A stretch of 24,796 bases of DNA from Bacteroidales bacterium UBA3724 (GTDB taxonomy: Bacteria > Bacteroidota > Bacteroidia > Bacteroidales > P3): assembly GCA_002371315.1 (NCBI GenBank), contig DFHL01000082.1, positions 1 to 24,796 on the forward strand. The letters run 5' to 3'. This document shows positions 16,672 through 24,077 of the stretch, piece by piece. Position 1 is the stretch's first letter. Every line of letters starts with the position of its first letter. The notes beneath the pieces are model-generated. The model made no database searches. It was given only the letters and a program-made list of their open reading frames with translations, and was not told where the DNA came from. Both the position numbers and the translations under genes were made by a program.

Positions 16672-18336
16672 TTGAAAAAAGGAACCCTGATTATCTGCAT
16701 CATCTCCGCGCTTGTCGTAGGCTGCATCACCGGAGTGGCAGCTTCGCTTGCAGCCTTCGACAAACAGAATGAACGCACCAGCAACAGCGCTGGCGCCAAC
16801 GACAAAATCAACGCCATTTGGAACCTCGTCGAGCGCAAATACGTGGACCGCATCGACAACGACTCGGTCGTCGACCGCGTATGCTGGGCTATGCTCTCCA
16901 CTCTCGACCCGCACAGCAGCTACCTCAGCGGCAAGGAACTGGCAATGGAGAACGAGGCCATTCGCGGCAACTTCGAAGGGGTCGGCATTATGCTGCGCAA
17001 GATAGGCGACACCATCTGCGCCCTGCAGGTCATCAACGGCAGCCCCTCCGAAATGGCCGGAATACTGGCTGGCGACAGGCTGCTGATGGTCGACGGTAAC
17101 AACATCATCGGCAGCGAAATAACAATCGACAGCGTCGTAAGCCTGATCAGGGGACCGCGTGGCAGCTCCGTCGACATCACCGTGAGCCGCCCCGGAAAGG
17201 AGGGTCTGTGCACCTACGCCGTCGTCCGAAACGTCATCCCTACGCCCAGCGTCAACTATAGCGGAATGATCGACAAAACGACAGGATACATCCGCATTGA
17301 CCGATTCGCAAGCTCTACCTACAAGGAATTCTGCCTGGCTGTACGCAACCTCAAGGACAAGGGAATGAAACAGATGGTCCTCGACCTGCGCGACAACAGC
17401 GGCGGCTTGCTCTCCGAGGCCATAGGCATCTGCGACGAGCTGCTGCCGGGCCGCGAACTTATCGTCTACACCCAAGGGGCACACGAGCGGCGCAGGGAAG
17501 AGCATTCGCGCCCCGGAGGCCTCTTCTGCACGGGCAAGCTCATCGTGATGATCGACGAGTTCTCGGCCTCGGCCAGCGAGATTGTCGCCGGAGCCATCCA
17601 GGACAACGACCGCGGAATCATAGTTGGCCGGCGCTCGTTCGGCAAAGGTCTGGTGCAGCAGCAGTTCGACCTGCCCGGCAACTCGGCGGTTCGCATCACC
17701 ACCTCGCGCTACTACACTCCCTCGGGACGCTGCATACAACGCCCCTACGACCGCGGCACGGACGAATACTATGCCGAATTCATCCAGAGCGTCGTCGAAC
17801 AATACCAAGGCGACTCGCTGCTTTCGCACATCAACGACTCCACACCCTACCACACCGCCAAGGGACGCATCGTCTATGGCGGCGGCGGCATCTATCCCGA
17901 CCACATCATCCGCTACAAGACCGACAGCAACATCGTCTACTACAACAAACTGATAAACAGAAGCATCATCAGCGACTTTGCATTTGACATCATCTCCGCC
18001 AACGGGCAAAGCATCAAAAAACGCTACCCCACCGACAAGAGATTCATCGACCAGTACACCGTAAGCGATGCCGTGCTGCAAAACCTCTTTGCACGTGCCG
18101 AGAAAGAAGGCATCGCGCGCGACCCAAAATGCATCAGCCGCTTCCGCGAAGAAATACGGTCGCGCCTCAAGGCCTCGATCGGCAGTATGCTCTATTCGCC
18201 CTCCGTGTTCTATGCCGTCCAGCTCAAGTACGACCCCGAACTGAACGAAGCAGTCAACGTGAAATACGACCTGCAGGCACAACCATCAAACAACACCACC
18301 AAAAAGCAATCCCAAAAGTTATCCAAACGTCCGTAA
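16672..18336 (+). CDS. S41-family C-terminal processing protease (CtpA/Prc type)
   Basis: A 554-residue serine protease anchored by an N-terminal hydrophobic segment (about 4-28). The N-terminal region has IWNLVERKYVDRID and LSTLDPHSSYLSGKE. A PDZ domain follows at about 103-185 (GVGIMLRKIGDTICALQVI, then GILAGDRLLMVDG). The catalytic domain has EFSASASEIVAGA with the likely nucleophile Ser300 and FGKGLVQQQ with the general-base Lys325, at the 25-residue spacing usual for the family. It cleaves exported proteins near their C-termini. The start is TTG: the frame closes at a stop 15 bp upstream and no ATG occurs before conserved sequence. It lies 63 bp after the M48 gene. Confidence 0.93.
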   Translation: MKKGTLIICIISALVVGCITGVAASLAAFDKQNERTSNSAGANDKINAIWNLVERKYVDRIDNDSVVDRVCWAMLSTLDPHSSYLSGKELAMENEAIRGNFEGVGIMLRKIGDTICALQVINGSPSEMAGILAGDRLLMVDGNNIIGSEITIDSVVSLIRGPRGSSVDITVSRPGKEGLCTYAVVRNVIPTPSVNYSGMIDKTTGYIRIDRFASSTYKEFCLAVRNLKDKGMKQMVLDLRDNSGGLLSEAIGICDELLPGRELIVYTQGAHERRREEHSRPGGLFCTGKLIVMIDEFSASASEIVAGAIQDNDRGIIVGRRSFGKGLVQQQFDLPGNSAVRITTSRYYTPSGRCIQRPYDRGTDEYYAEFIQSVVEQYQGDSLLSHINDSTPYHTAKGRIVYGGGGIYPDHIIRYKTDSNIVYYNKLINRSIISDFAFDIISANGQSIKKRYPTDKRFIDQYTVSDAVLQNLFARAEKEGIARDPKCISRFREEIRSRLKASIGSMLYSPSVFYAVQLKYDPELNEAVNVKYDLQAQPSNNTTKKQSQKLSKRP

Positions 18337-18561
18337 CCAAACCCCTAAATCCATTCGTTCAATTCGAGTAATTCGCCATTAAAATTATGATTATCCGCAA
18401 TCACCTTAGAGAAGCTTCGGAGAAGCTTAATCTTAATAACCCCAGACAAACGAAGTGCAGTCTGGGGGGATAAACAGTACCATAACAGCGTCTCGAAGAG
18501 ACGCGACCAAATACGGACAATCATTAAATTCATTATAGATACCCATTAAAACAACAACAAT
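18337..18561. repeat. Intergenic palindromic element with two clear hairpins
   Basis: No gene is supported. The stretch holds the self-complementary GAAGCTTC (18411-18418) within two tandem GAGAAGCTT copies. A hairpin with stem CCCCAGAC (18440-18447)/GTCTGGGG (18460-18467) and 12-nt loop follows, and then a hairpin GCGTCTC-GAA-GAGACGC (18488-18504). This dense structure resembles a mobile or dispersed intergenic palindromic element, and it could also reduce read-through from the S41 gene into the thioredoxin gene. Neither hairpin has a proper T tract. Confidence 0.55.
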
Positions 18562-19686
18562 ATGCTCCACAAACTGAAGACAACAATACTGGCCATTCTG
18601 CTCGTCGCCGCCGGAACAGCCACAGCGCAGAAAGTCAGCGTACAAGGCACCATCAACGGACTGAAAGGCGACGGCAACAAAGTCGTCGTCGGTGCCGTCG
18701 CAGGCAACAAAGTGCAGCCAATCGACACGGTAGCCATCGACAAGAAAGGCAATTTCAAATTCGATGCCACCTCTACGGCCCCAGCCCTCTACCTGCTGAA
18801 TTTCACCAACATCGAGAAAAGCACACTCCACCTGATGCTCGAACCGGGCGACAAAGTGACCCTCGACCTGGCCTGCAACGACACCCTGGCCTTCCTGCAC
18901 GTCGTCAGCGCAAAAGGCTCGCCCAACGTGCAGCTCTACCAGCAGTTCAACGAGATACTGTTCCAGCACGCAAAAAAGGCACGCCAATTCGACGACGAAT
19001 ACATACTGCCCTCGACCAGCGAACAGCGCAAGAACGAACTCAGCCAACAGATGCAGCAGTTGCAGATTTCACAGAACATCGCCGTCCGCAAACTGCTCGA
19101 ACAGAACACGACAGTATTGATGAGCGCATTTCTGGTGACCTATTTCGACAACGATGCCGAAACCTATGCCGACCTGTTCGAAGCCATCGACAAAGGACTG
19201 AAAGAGCACTATGCCGACAACCAGTTTGTGAAATACGTCGCCGCCAAAGTGCGCAGCACCCTCGGCCCGGGACGTATGGCCCCCGAAATCGCTATGCCCG
19301 ACCCCGACGGCAAGATACGCAAGCTCAGCGACCTGCGCGGCAAGGTGGTGATGGTCGACTTCTGGGCCTCCTGGTGCGGACCCTGCCGGATGGAAAACCC
19401 CAACGTGGTGCGACTCTACAAAAAATACCACAGCAAAGGCTTTGAAATCTACAGCGTTTCGCTCGACCGCGACCGGGCCAAATGGCTCACCGCCATCGAC
19501 CAGGACAACCTTGAATGGTCCAACCACGTCAGCGACCTCAACGGATGGACATCAAGCGGCGGCGCCACCTACGGCATTAATTCTGTCCCCGCCACAGTCC
19601 TGATCGACCGACAGGGCCGCATCATAGCCCGCAACCTCCGCGGCCAGCAACTCGCCGACAAACTCAAAGAAATCTTCGGCGAATGA
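18562..19686 (+). CDS. TlpA-like thioredoxin-fold protein with N-terminal DUF4369-type domain
   Basis: The 374-residue exported protein has a signal peptide (1-22, ending ATAQ). A DUF4369-like domain follows at about 25-115 (VSVQGTINGLKGDGNKVVVG...LEPGDKVTLDL), then a helical middle. A C-terminal TlpA/AhpC-type thioredoxin domain spans about 243-374, with active site WCGPC at 271-275 and cis-proline Pro343 (NSVPATVLID). Such proteins reduce or exchange disulfides in the periplasm and are abundant in Bacteroidota. It follows the S41 protease after 225 bp of hairpin-rich DNA, so it may be the last gene of the envelope cluster or an independent unit. No promoter of the usual type is visible in the gap. 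Confidence 0.92.
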   Translation: MLHKLKTTILAILLVAAGTATAQKVSVQGTINGLKGDGNKVVVGAVAGNKVQPIDTVAIDKKGNFKFDATSTAPALYLLNFTNIEKSTLHLMLEPGDKVTLDLACNDTLAFLHVVSAKGSPNVQLYQQFNEILFQHAKKARQFDDEYILPSTSEQRKNELSQQMQQLQISQNIAVRKLLEQNTTVLMSAFLVTYFDNDAETYADLFEAIDKGLKEHYADNQFVKYVAAKVRSTLGPGRMAPEIAMPDPDGKIRKLSDLRGKVVMVDFWASWCGPCRMENPNVVRLYKKYHSKGFEIYSVSLDRDRAKWLTAIDQDNLEWSNHVSDLNGWTSSGGATYGINSVPATVLIDRQGRIIARNLRGQQLADKLKEIFGE

Positions 19687-19696
19687 TATGCTAAAT

Positions 19697-19788
19697 GGAA
19701 GTTAAAAAAGTTCGGGGAAGTTAAGAGACAAATGAACCCGCTGGACACTATTGTCCCTTAATTCCCCTTAACTTCCCCTAACTCCCTC
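19697..19788. repeat. Long-range inverted repeat built of GGAAGTTAA-type units
   Basis: GGGGAAGTTAAG (19714-19725) pairs perfectly with CTTAACTTCCCC (19767-19778). Inside, GACAA (19727-19731) pairs with TTGTC (19751-19755). Related direct copies flank it: GGAAGTTAA at 19697-19705, and on the right TTAATTCCCC, TTAACTTCCCC and TAACTCCC in series. The fold could end transcription of the thioredoxin gene, or it may be a dispersed intergenic repeat. Confidence 0.6.
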
Positions 19789-19805
19789 AAATTAACGTCA
19801 ACACA

Positions 19806-20231
19806 ATGTACACCTACGAATATCCCCGTCCGGCTTTGACTGCCGACATAGCGCTTTTCAGCCTCGACTGCAAACAGATACTACTCATCCGGCGTGGCAA
19901 CGAGCCGTACAAGGACTGCTGGGCACTCCCTGGCGGATTCTTCGATATGACCGACCGCGACATCGAGCACACCGCAACACGCGAGCTGCAAGAAGAGACC
20001 GGACTTAGCGGCATCGCCCTAACCGAATGCTTCGTCGCCTCGCGCGAAGGCCGCGACCCGCGCGGGCGAACCGTCAGCGTCATCTTCAGCGCCCGCGTCG
20101 ACCCGTCGCAAGTCAACGCCCGCGGCGACGACGATGCCGCCGAAGCCCGCTGGTTCCCCGTCGGCCAGCTCCCACCTCTTGCCTTCGACCACGACGAAGT
20201 GCTGACCCGCCTACTGCAAGAGCAAAAATGA
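19806..20231 (+). CDS. Nudix hydrolase
   Basis: The 141-residue protein is a compact Nudix domain, of the kind that removes nucleoside diphosphates linked to other groups (for example oxidised nucleotides, ADP-ribose or NADH); the substrate cannot be read from sequence. The Nudix box is present: PGGFFDM, then TRELQEETGL with the metal-binding REUxEE core intact. The spacing between the Gly-Gly and the RE is one residue longer than usual, and the first conserved Glu of the box is not at its standard place. Codon use matches the GC-rich neighbours. It stands alone after the inverted repeat. Confidence 0.93.
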   Translation: MYTYEYPRPALTADIALFSLDCKQILLIRRGNEPYKDCWALPGGFFDMTDRDIEHTATRELQEETGLSGIALTECFVASREGRDPRGRTVSVIFSARVDPSQVNARGDDDAAEARWFPVGQLPPLAFDHDEVLTRLLQEQK

Positions 20232-20368
20232 ACATCAAATTTAAATTGGTATGCATCTTTGACGATTACAGAAAAGTGTACCAGATAATCAGATTATTTT
20301 TGAGTGCCCACACTTCAAAAACATCTTACTATATCCGAAAAGAGAATAACAAGAAACCTGTGCATTAA
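20228..20368 (+). CDS. Possible 46-residue protein overlapping the Nudix stop
   Basis: An ATG overlaps the Nudix stop codon as ATGA and opens a frame of 46 residues (MNIKFKLVCIFDDYRKVYQI..., Lys/Tyr-rich and basic at the end). I recognise no family. The ATGA overlap suggests translational coupling, but the composition shifts to AT-rich exactly here, so it may be a chance frame at the border of the AT-rich segment. Confidence 0.25.
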   Translation: MNIKFKLVCIFDDYRKVYQIIRLFLSAHTSKTSYYIRKENNKKPVH

Positions 20369-20412
20369 TTAATCAGCAAGCACAACCCAAACTCCATCTA
20401 TAGAATGTTTTT

Positions 20413-21486
20413 ATGTTGAGAAGCAATAAACAATTTAATACAACCTTACAAAAAGTAGAACTATTCTTTAATCGCCACGGGCGTATATCTGTTTTCTTAT
20501 CGCACGGTGCTCTCCACATTGCATTAGCACTTTTTTTGATTATAGCCATAATTGTTTTTATATTTCTTACTGCACGCATTAACGAATCTAAACTCCGAAA
20601 GATTGAAGTCAATATTTCAGAGTATTCTGATGACATTTCGGGAAAAGCCGTTGCGACTATGTCGTCACTGAAAGTATACGCATATCTAAATGGCTCCGAA
20701 TTAGACAACTATACAGAGCCTTTCATTACCGTTGTTCCCAATACACTTAATCTTTACAAATCTCGTATTAAGACGGTTCTTCACGATAAAAAAACAAACA
20801 AGCCAATAAACACGAATGAAACTGATGATATTTTTTTTAATACGTTTACCGAGGTTAAAATAACCGTTCCTGAATTAAAAGAATCATTATCAGCAGACTC
20901 TACTATTCATATCCGTAACATTGACTATAACGGCAAGGTTAACGTATATGCTATGGATGTGCGAACTGTATCAAATAATAACACCGTACAATTCAAGACT
21001 TACTACACTGATGTCACAAACAATTTCACTAATCTGCGTGAAAATGAATACATAGTAAAAGCAGGCAAACTCTACAAAGAGACATCTACTAGAAACCCAT
21101 TTATTAATCTATATCTCAAAATAGACGGCAAACTAATAAGCGACGATAGTGACACACTGATTGCAAATCCTAAGTCCGAAATACAGTTTGTATTTAGCCG
21201 ATCACTGAAATATGGAAAGGAGGTCAATTCTCCGTACGCGATAGCATCAATACATCCAAAACCCAACCAAATATCCCCTGATATTATAGGATACATCGGA
21301 AACGAAAGCGTTAGAGAAGTATTAGATAATGGTGGTGTATATATGCAACTCTACGACATCAAGGCAAAGGCCAAAGCAGAAAAATCTTTGTTGTGGGGTT
21401 CTATATTAATTGGTCTTCTGTTTGGCATTCTGCTTGACATAATTGTTGAGTTGCTACATAAATGGAAAAAACTGACACAAAAATGA
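20413..21486 (+). CDS. Unknown bitopic membrane protein, first of a paralogous pair
   Basis: The 357-residue product is not one I recognise. It has one membrane segment near each end (about 33-53 and 325-347), leaving roughly 270 residues outside the membrane. That part looks strand-rich and polar, with many Asn, Thr, Asp and Lys residues. Near the second membrane segment it carries YIGNESVREVLDNGGVYMQ (from 294), matched in the following gene. The topology recalls polysaccharide co-polymerases (Wzz), but the coiled-coil body and Pro-rich second segment of that family are absent. The gene is AT-rich, unlike both sides, which suggests transfer. Its stop overlaps the next start as ATGA. Confidence 0.8.
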   Translation: MLRSNKQFNTTLQKVELFFNRHGRISVFLSHGALHIALALFLIIAIIVFIFLTARINESKLRKIEVNISEYSDDISGKAVATMSSLKVYAYLNGSELDNYTEPFITVVPNTLNLYKSRIKTVLHDKKTNKPINTNETDDIFFNTFTEVKITVPELKESLSADSTIHIRNIDYNGKVNVYAMDVRTVSNNNTVQFKTYYTDVTNNFTNLRENEYIVKAGKLYKETSTRNPFINLYLKIDGKLISDDSDTLIANPKSEIQFVFSRSLKYGKEVNSPYAIASIHPKPNQISPDIIGYIGNESVREVLDNGGVYMQLYDIKAKAKAEKSLLWGSILIGLLFGILLDIIVELLHKWKKLTQK

Positions 21487-22511
21487 CATTAATTATTCCT
21501 ACAATATACAACAAAATACGGACAATTCTTTTTAACAACCGTAAAATTCCTATCGAACTGAGCAAATGGTACTGTTTGTTATTAGTTTTAATGCTATCTT
21601 TAGTAATAGTGCTATTTTTCTATCATTCGATGAAATCAAAAAACAAGCCACTTTACAGGCAGATACACGTTGATTTCAACGAAACAGCGAATGATGGTGT
21701 TGGCTTTGTCGGCTTAGACTTCAATTTAGTACCAAAGGACAAGAAAAAAGGGGCTTTAATATCGCGAAATGACATAACTATCGATTTGGGCATTTTGCCT
21801 GTAAAAAACATTTCTATGGACGATATAAAAGGTTTTTGTAGCACAGGAAAAGAAGTCATAGTTGACAGCATTATGTTGGCAATAAATGGATGTGGGAAAA
21901 ATATTTCCTACTCGAACAGCAGTTATGACTTCAAACATATAAATAACAATAAACCATATCGCGTTTTGAGCAATCTTACCTACCTTGCCCATTATGACAA
22001 TGGCGATTCTTCTTATATTTCAGAATGGTTGATATATAATGGTCCACACACTCTAGAACCACGACATATCTGCGTGAATGCCAACGGCCAGAACATCTTC
22101 TATCCGACAAACAAGCGGCCCTCTGATTTCAATTTATTCATTACAATAAATGGTAAACTAAAAAAAGGAGACAGTCTCTTTTCGGGCACAAGTCATATTG
22201 TTCTCAACTTTGACAGTTCTTCCTGGACCTATGACAATATATATCCAAGACCCAGCAAGGTATCTCCATTTCAAGTAGCATATTTCGGAACTGATGCAGT
22301 TCAACGCGTACTGGATAACAATGGAATATATATACAATCAAAGAATGAGAATATCCGTACCAAAAATCAAAGGTTACAATACATCTATACAATAATGATA
22401 AGCGCATTATTGGCATTTATTTTTGACATCCTTATCAGAATAGTCGTATTATGGCATAATGGATACTTAGAAGAAACGGCAAAATTTAACCAACCATTGA
22501 GTAAAGAATAA
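21483..22511 (+). CDS. Unknown bitopic membrane protein, second of a paralogous pair
   Basis: A 342-residue product, related to the preceding gene: YFGTDAVQRVLDNNGIYIQ (from residue 267) against YIGNESVREVLDNGGVYMQ, and FNLFITINGKL against INLYLKIDGKL. Membrane segments are at about 29-48 and 300-324, with a large extracytoplasmic part between and a short charged cytoplasmic tail. The start at 21483 is chosen because its ATG overlaps the upstream stop (ATGA), typical of coupled genes; an in-frame ATG at 21462 would add seven residues and a 25-bp overlap. It is AT-rich like its partner. The function is unknown; the shared architecture suggests the two proteins form a hetero-oligomer. Confidence 0.8.
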   Translation: MTLIIPTIYNKIRTILFNNRKIPIELSKWYCLLLVLMLSLVIVLFFYHSMKSKNKPLYRQIHVDFNETANDGVGFVGLDFNLVPKDKKKGALISRNDITIDLGILPVKNISMDDIKGFCSTGKEVIVDSIMLAINGCGKNISYSNSSYDFKHINNNKPYRVLSNLTYLAHYDNGDSSYISEWLIYNGPHTLEPRHICVNANGQNIFYPTNKRPSDFNLFITINGKLKKGDSLFSGTSHIVLNFDSSSWTYDNIYPRPSKVSPFQVAYFGTDAVQRVLDNNGIYIQSKNENIRTKNQRLQYIYTIMISALLAFIFDILIRIVVLWHNGYLEETAKFNQPLSKE

Positions 22512-22692
22512 TGAATAACAACATAAACGACACTAAATATAAAACCACAATTACATAGATAATTATTAATATCCCAAGCCATAGGATATTCACAAAATCC
22601 AACAAATATCTGCAGCAAAAAAACTTTCACACGAACTACAATAAATGTATCATTCGGGCGTTTAAAGCTATATAATATGTAATATATATTCT

Positions 22693-23766
22693 ATGAGCGC
22701 AATAACTAAAACAATGATAGAGATGGCGTTGTCGCACGTCGACGACCCCGACCTGGGACAGAGCCTGACCCAGCTGGGAATGATTGAAAACATCGCCATC
22801 GACGGAATGAAAGTCTCCTTCGACCTCGTGCTCACCACACCGGCCTGCCCGATGAAGTCGAAGATGAAAGAGGACTGCATCAACGCTATCCACGAATACG
22901 TGGACCGCAACGCCGAGGTCGAAGTCAACCTCACCTCGCGCAAGGTCGAGCAGCCCAAGCCCGAAGAGATGTTCCCCAACATCAAGCACACCATCCTCGT
23001 CGCCAGCGGCAAAGGCGGCGTAGGCAAATCCACCGTCGCCGTCAACCTCGCCGTCTCGCTGGCAAAAACAGGAGCCAAAGTCGGCCTCATCGACGCCGAC
23101 ATCTACGGCCCCTCGATACCCATTATGTTCAACATCACCGACCACGACATCTACGGCGAACAGCACAACGGCAAAACCTATATGTCGCCCATCCTGAAAT
23201 ACAACGTCAAGCTGATGTCCGTCGGCTTCCTCGTCGACCCCGACAAAGCTATGGTTTGGCGCGGACCTATGGCCAGCGGCGCACTCAAGCAGCTCCTCAC
23301 CGAAACCTGGTGGGACGAAATCGACTACCTCGTCGTCGATATGCCTCCCGGAACAGGCGACATTCAGCTCACCATCGCCCAGACCCTGCCCGTCAGCGGA
23401 GCCATCATCGTCAGCACGCCGCAGCAGGTCGCCCTGGCCGACGTGGTGCGCGGCGTCGAAATGTTCCAGAACCCAAACATCAACATCCCCGTGCTGGGCT
23501 TCGTCGAAAATATGGCCTACTTCACCCCCGCCGAGCTCCCCAACAACAAATACTACATCTTCGGCAAGGAAGGCTGCAGCAAGCTCTCCAAAGAAATGAA
23601 CATCCCCCTGCTCGGCGAAATACCCCTGGTCCAGAGCATCGCCGAAAGCGGCGACAGCGGCAAACCCGTGGCACTCTGGAGCGACACCCCAACGCCCGAA
23701 AGCGAAGCCTTCGACCGCCTGGCCGAAAACACCATCAAGGAAATCTGCAAGTTAGAAAAACAATAA
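22693..23766 (+). CDS. mrp: Mrp/ApbC-family P-loop ATPase (Fe-S cluster carrier)
   Basis: This 357-residue protein has an N-terminal MIP18/DUF59 domain (about 1-85) and a Mrp/NBP35 ATPase domain. The deviant Walker A motif is GKGGVGKST at 106-114, followed by LIDADIYGPSIP and VVDMPPGTGDIQL. The family loads or transfers Fe-S clusters in the cytoplasm. The CxxC pair that bridges a cluster in many homologues is missing: after VENMAYFTPAE only a single Cys (GKEGCSKL) is present, as in other Bacteroidota Mrp proteins I know. A NifU-like gene follows 11 bp downstream, strengthening the Fe-S role. Codon use returns to GC-rich here. Confidence 0.95.
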   Translation: MSAITKTMIEMALSHVDDPDLGQSLTQLGMIENIAIDGMKVSFDLVLTTPACPMKSKMKEDCINAIHEYVDRNAEVEVNLTSRKVEQPKPEEMFPNIKHTILVASGKGGVGKSTVAVNLAVSLAKTGAKVGLIDADIYGPSIPIMFNITDHDIYGEQHNGKTYMSPILKYNVKLMSVGFLVDPDKAMVWRGPMASGALKQLLTETWWDEIDYLVVDMPPGTGDIQLTIAQTLPVSGAIIVSTPQQVALADVVRGVEMFQNPNINIPVLGFVENMAYFTPAELPNNKYYIFGKEGCSKLSKEMNIPLLGEIPLVQSIAESGDSGKPVALWSDTPTPESEAFDRLAENTIKEICKLEKQ

Positions 23767-23777
23767 AAATCAGCAAT

Positions 23778-24023
23778 ATGACCGACGAACAGAAAGCAAC
23801 CATCGAACGCAAAGTGCAGAACGCACTTGAACAGATCCGCCCCTATCTCCAGCAGGACGGCGGCGACGTCGAATACGTGGATATGACCAACGAAGGTGTG
23901 GTTATGGTCCGCCTGCAAGGCCATTGCGGCAGCTGCCCACACGCTATGCAAACCCTCAAACAGGGCATCGAAACAGCCATCAAACGCGTCATCCCCGAAG
24001 TTAAAAGCGTTGAAAAAGTTTAA
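23778..24023 (+). CDS. NifU-like C-terminal domain protein (Fe-S scaffold)
   Basis: The 81-residue product is a stand-alone NifU C-terminal (Nfu) domain: IRPYLQQDGGDVEYVDM, then VRLQGHCGSCPHAMQTLKQG with the cluster-binding CxxC at Cys50 and Cys53. Nfu proteins hold a 4Fe-4S cluster between two subunits and pass it to targets. It starts 11 bp after the Mrp ATPase, so the two are co-transcribed and probably act in one Fe-S delivery route. Chosen start is the ATG giving the standard domain length. Confidence 0.94.
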   Translation: MTDEQKATIERKVQNALEQIRPYLQQDGGDVEYVDMTNEGVVMVRLQGHCGSCPHAMQTLKQGIETAIKRVIPEVKSVEKV

Positions 24024-24030
24024 TTCGCTT

Positions 24031-24063
24031 AATTTGCAGTTTAAAAATCAATTCGCAGTTTAA
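24031..24063. repeat. Short direct repeat before the adenosyltransferase gene
   Basis: AATTTGCAGTTTAA (24031-24044) and AATTCGCAGTTTAA (24050-24063) differ at one position and are 5 bp apart. They lie within the 54-bp gap before the next gene. They could be a regulator site or simple AT-rich coincidence. Confidence 0.45.
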
Positions 24064-24077
24064 TTAGAGCCAACCCT

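Noticed and set aside
13519..18282. Long open frames on the minus strand opposite the M48 and S41 genes.
   Set aside because: They mirror GC-rich codon use of the sense genes; no domains, no promoter and no start context support them.
18345..18533. A 62-residue open frame on the minus strand between the S41 and thioredoxin genes.
   Set aside because: It runs through the hairpin cluster and is better explained as a by-product of that palindromic repeat sequence.
20413..22511. The paralogous pair as Wzz-type polysaccharide chain-length regulators.
   Set aside because: Only the two-ended membrane topology fits; there is no coiled-coil body, no Pro-rich second segment and no polysaccharide genes nearby.
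24024..24077. A cobalamin riboswitch before the adenosyltransferase gene.
   Set aside because: The gap is only 54 bp, AT-rich, and lacks any B12-box-like sequence or structure.
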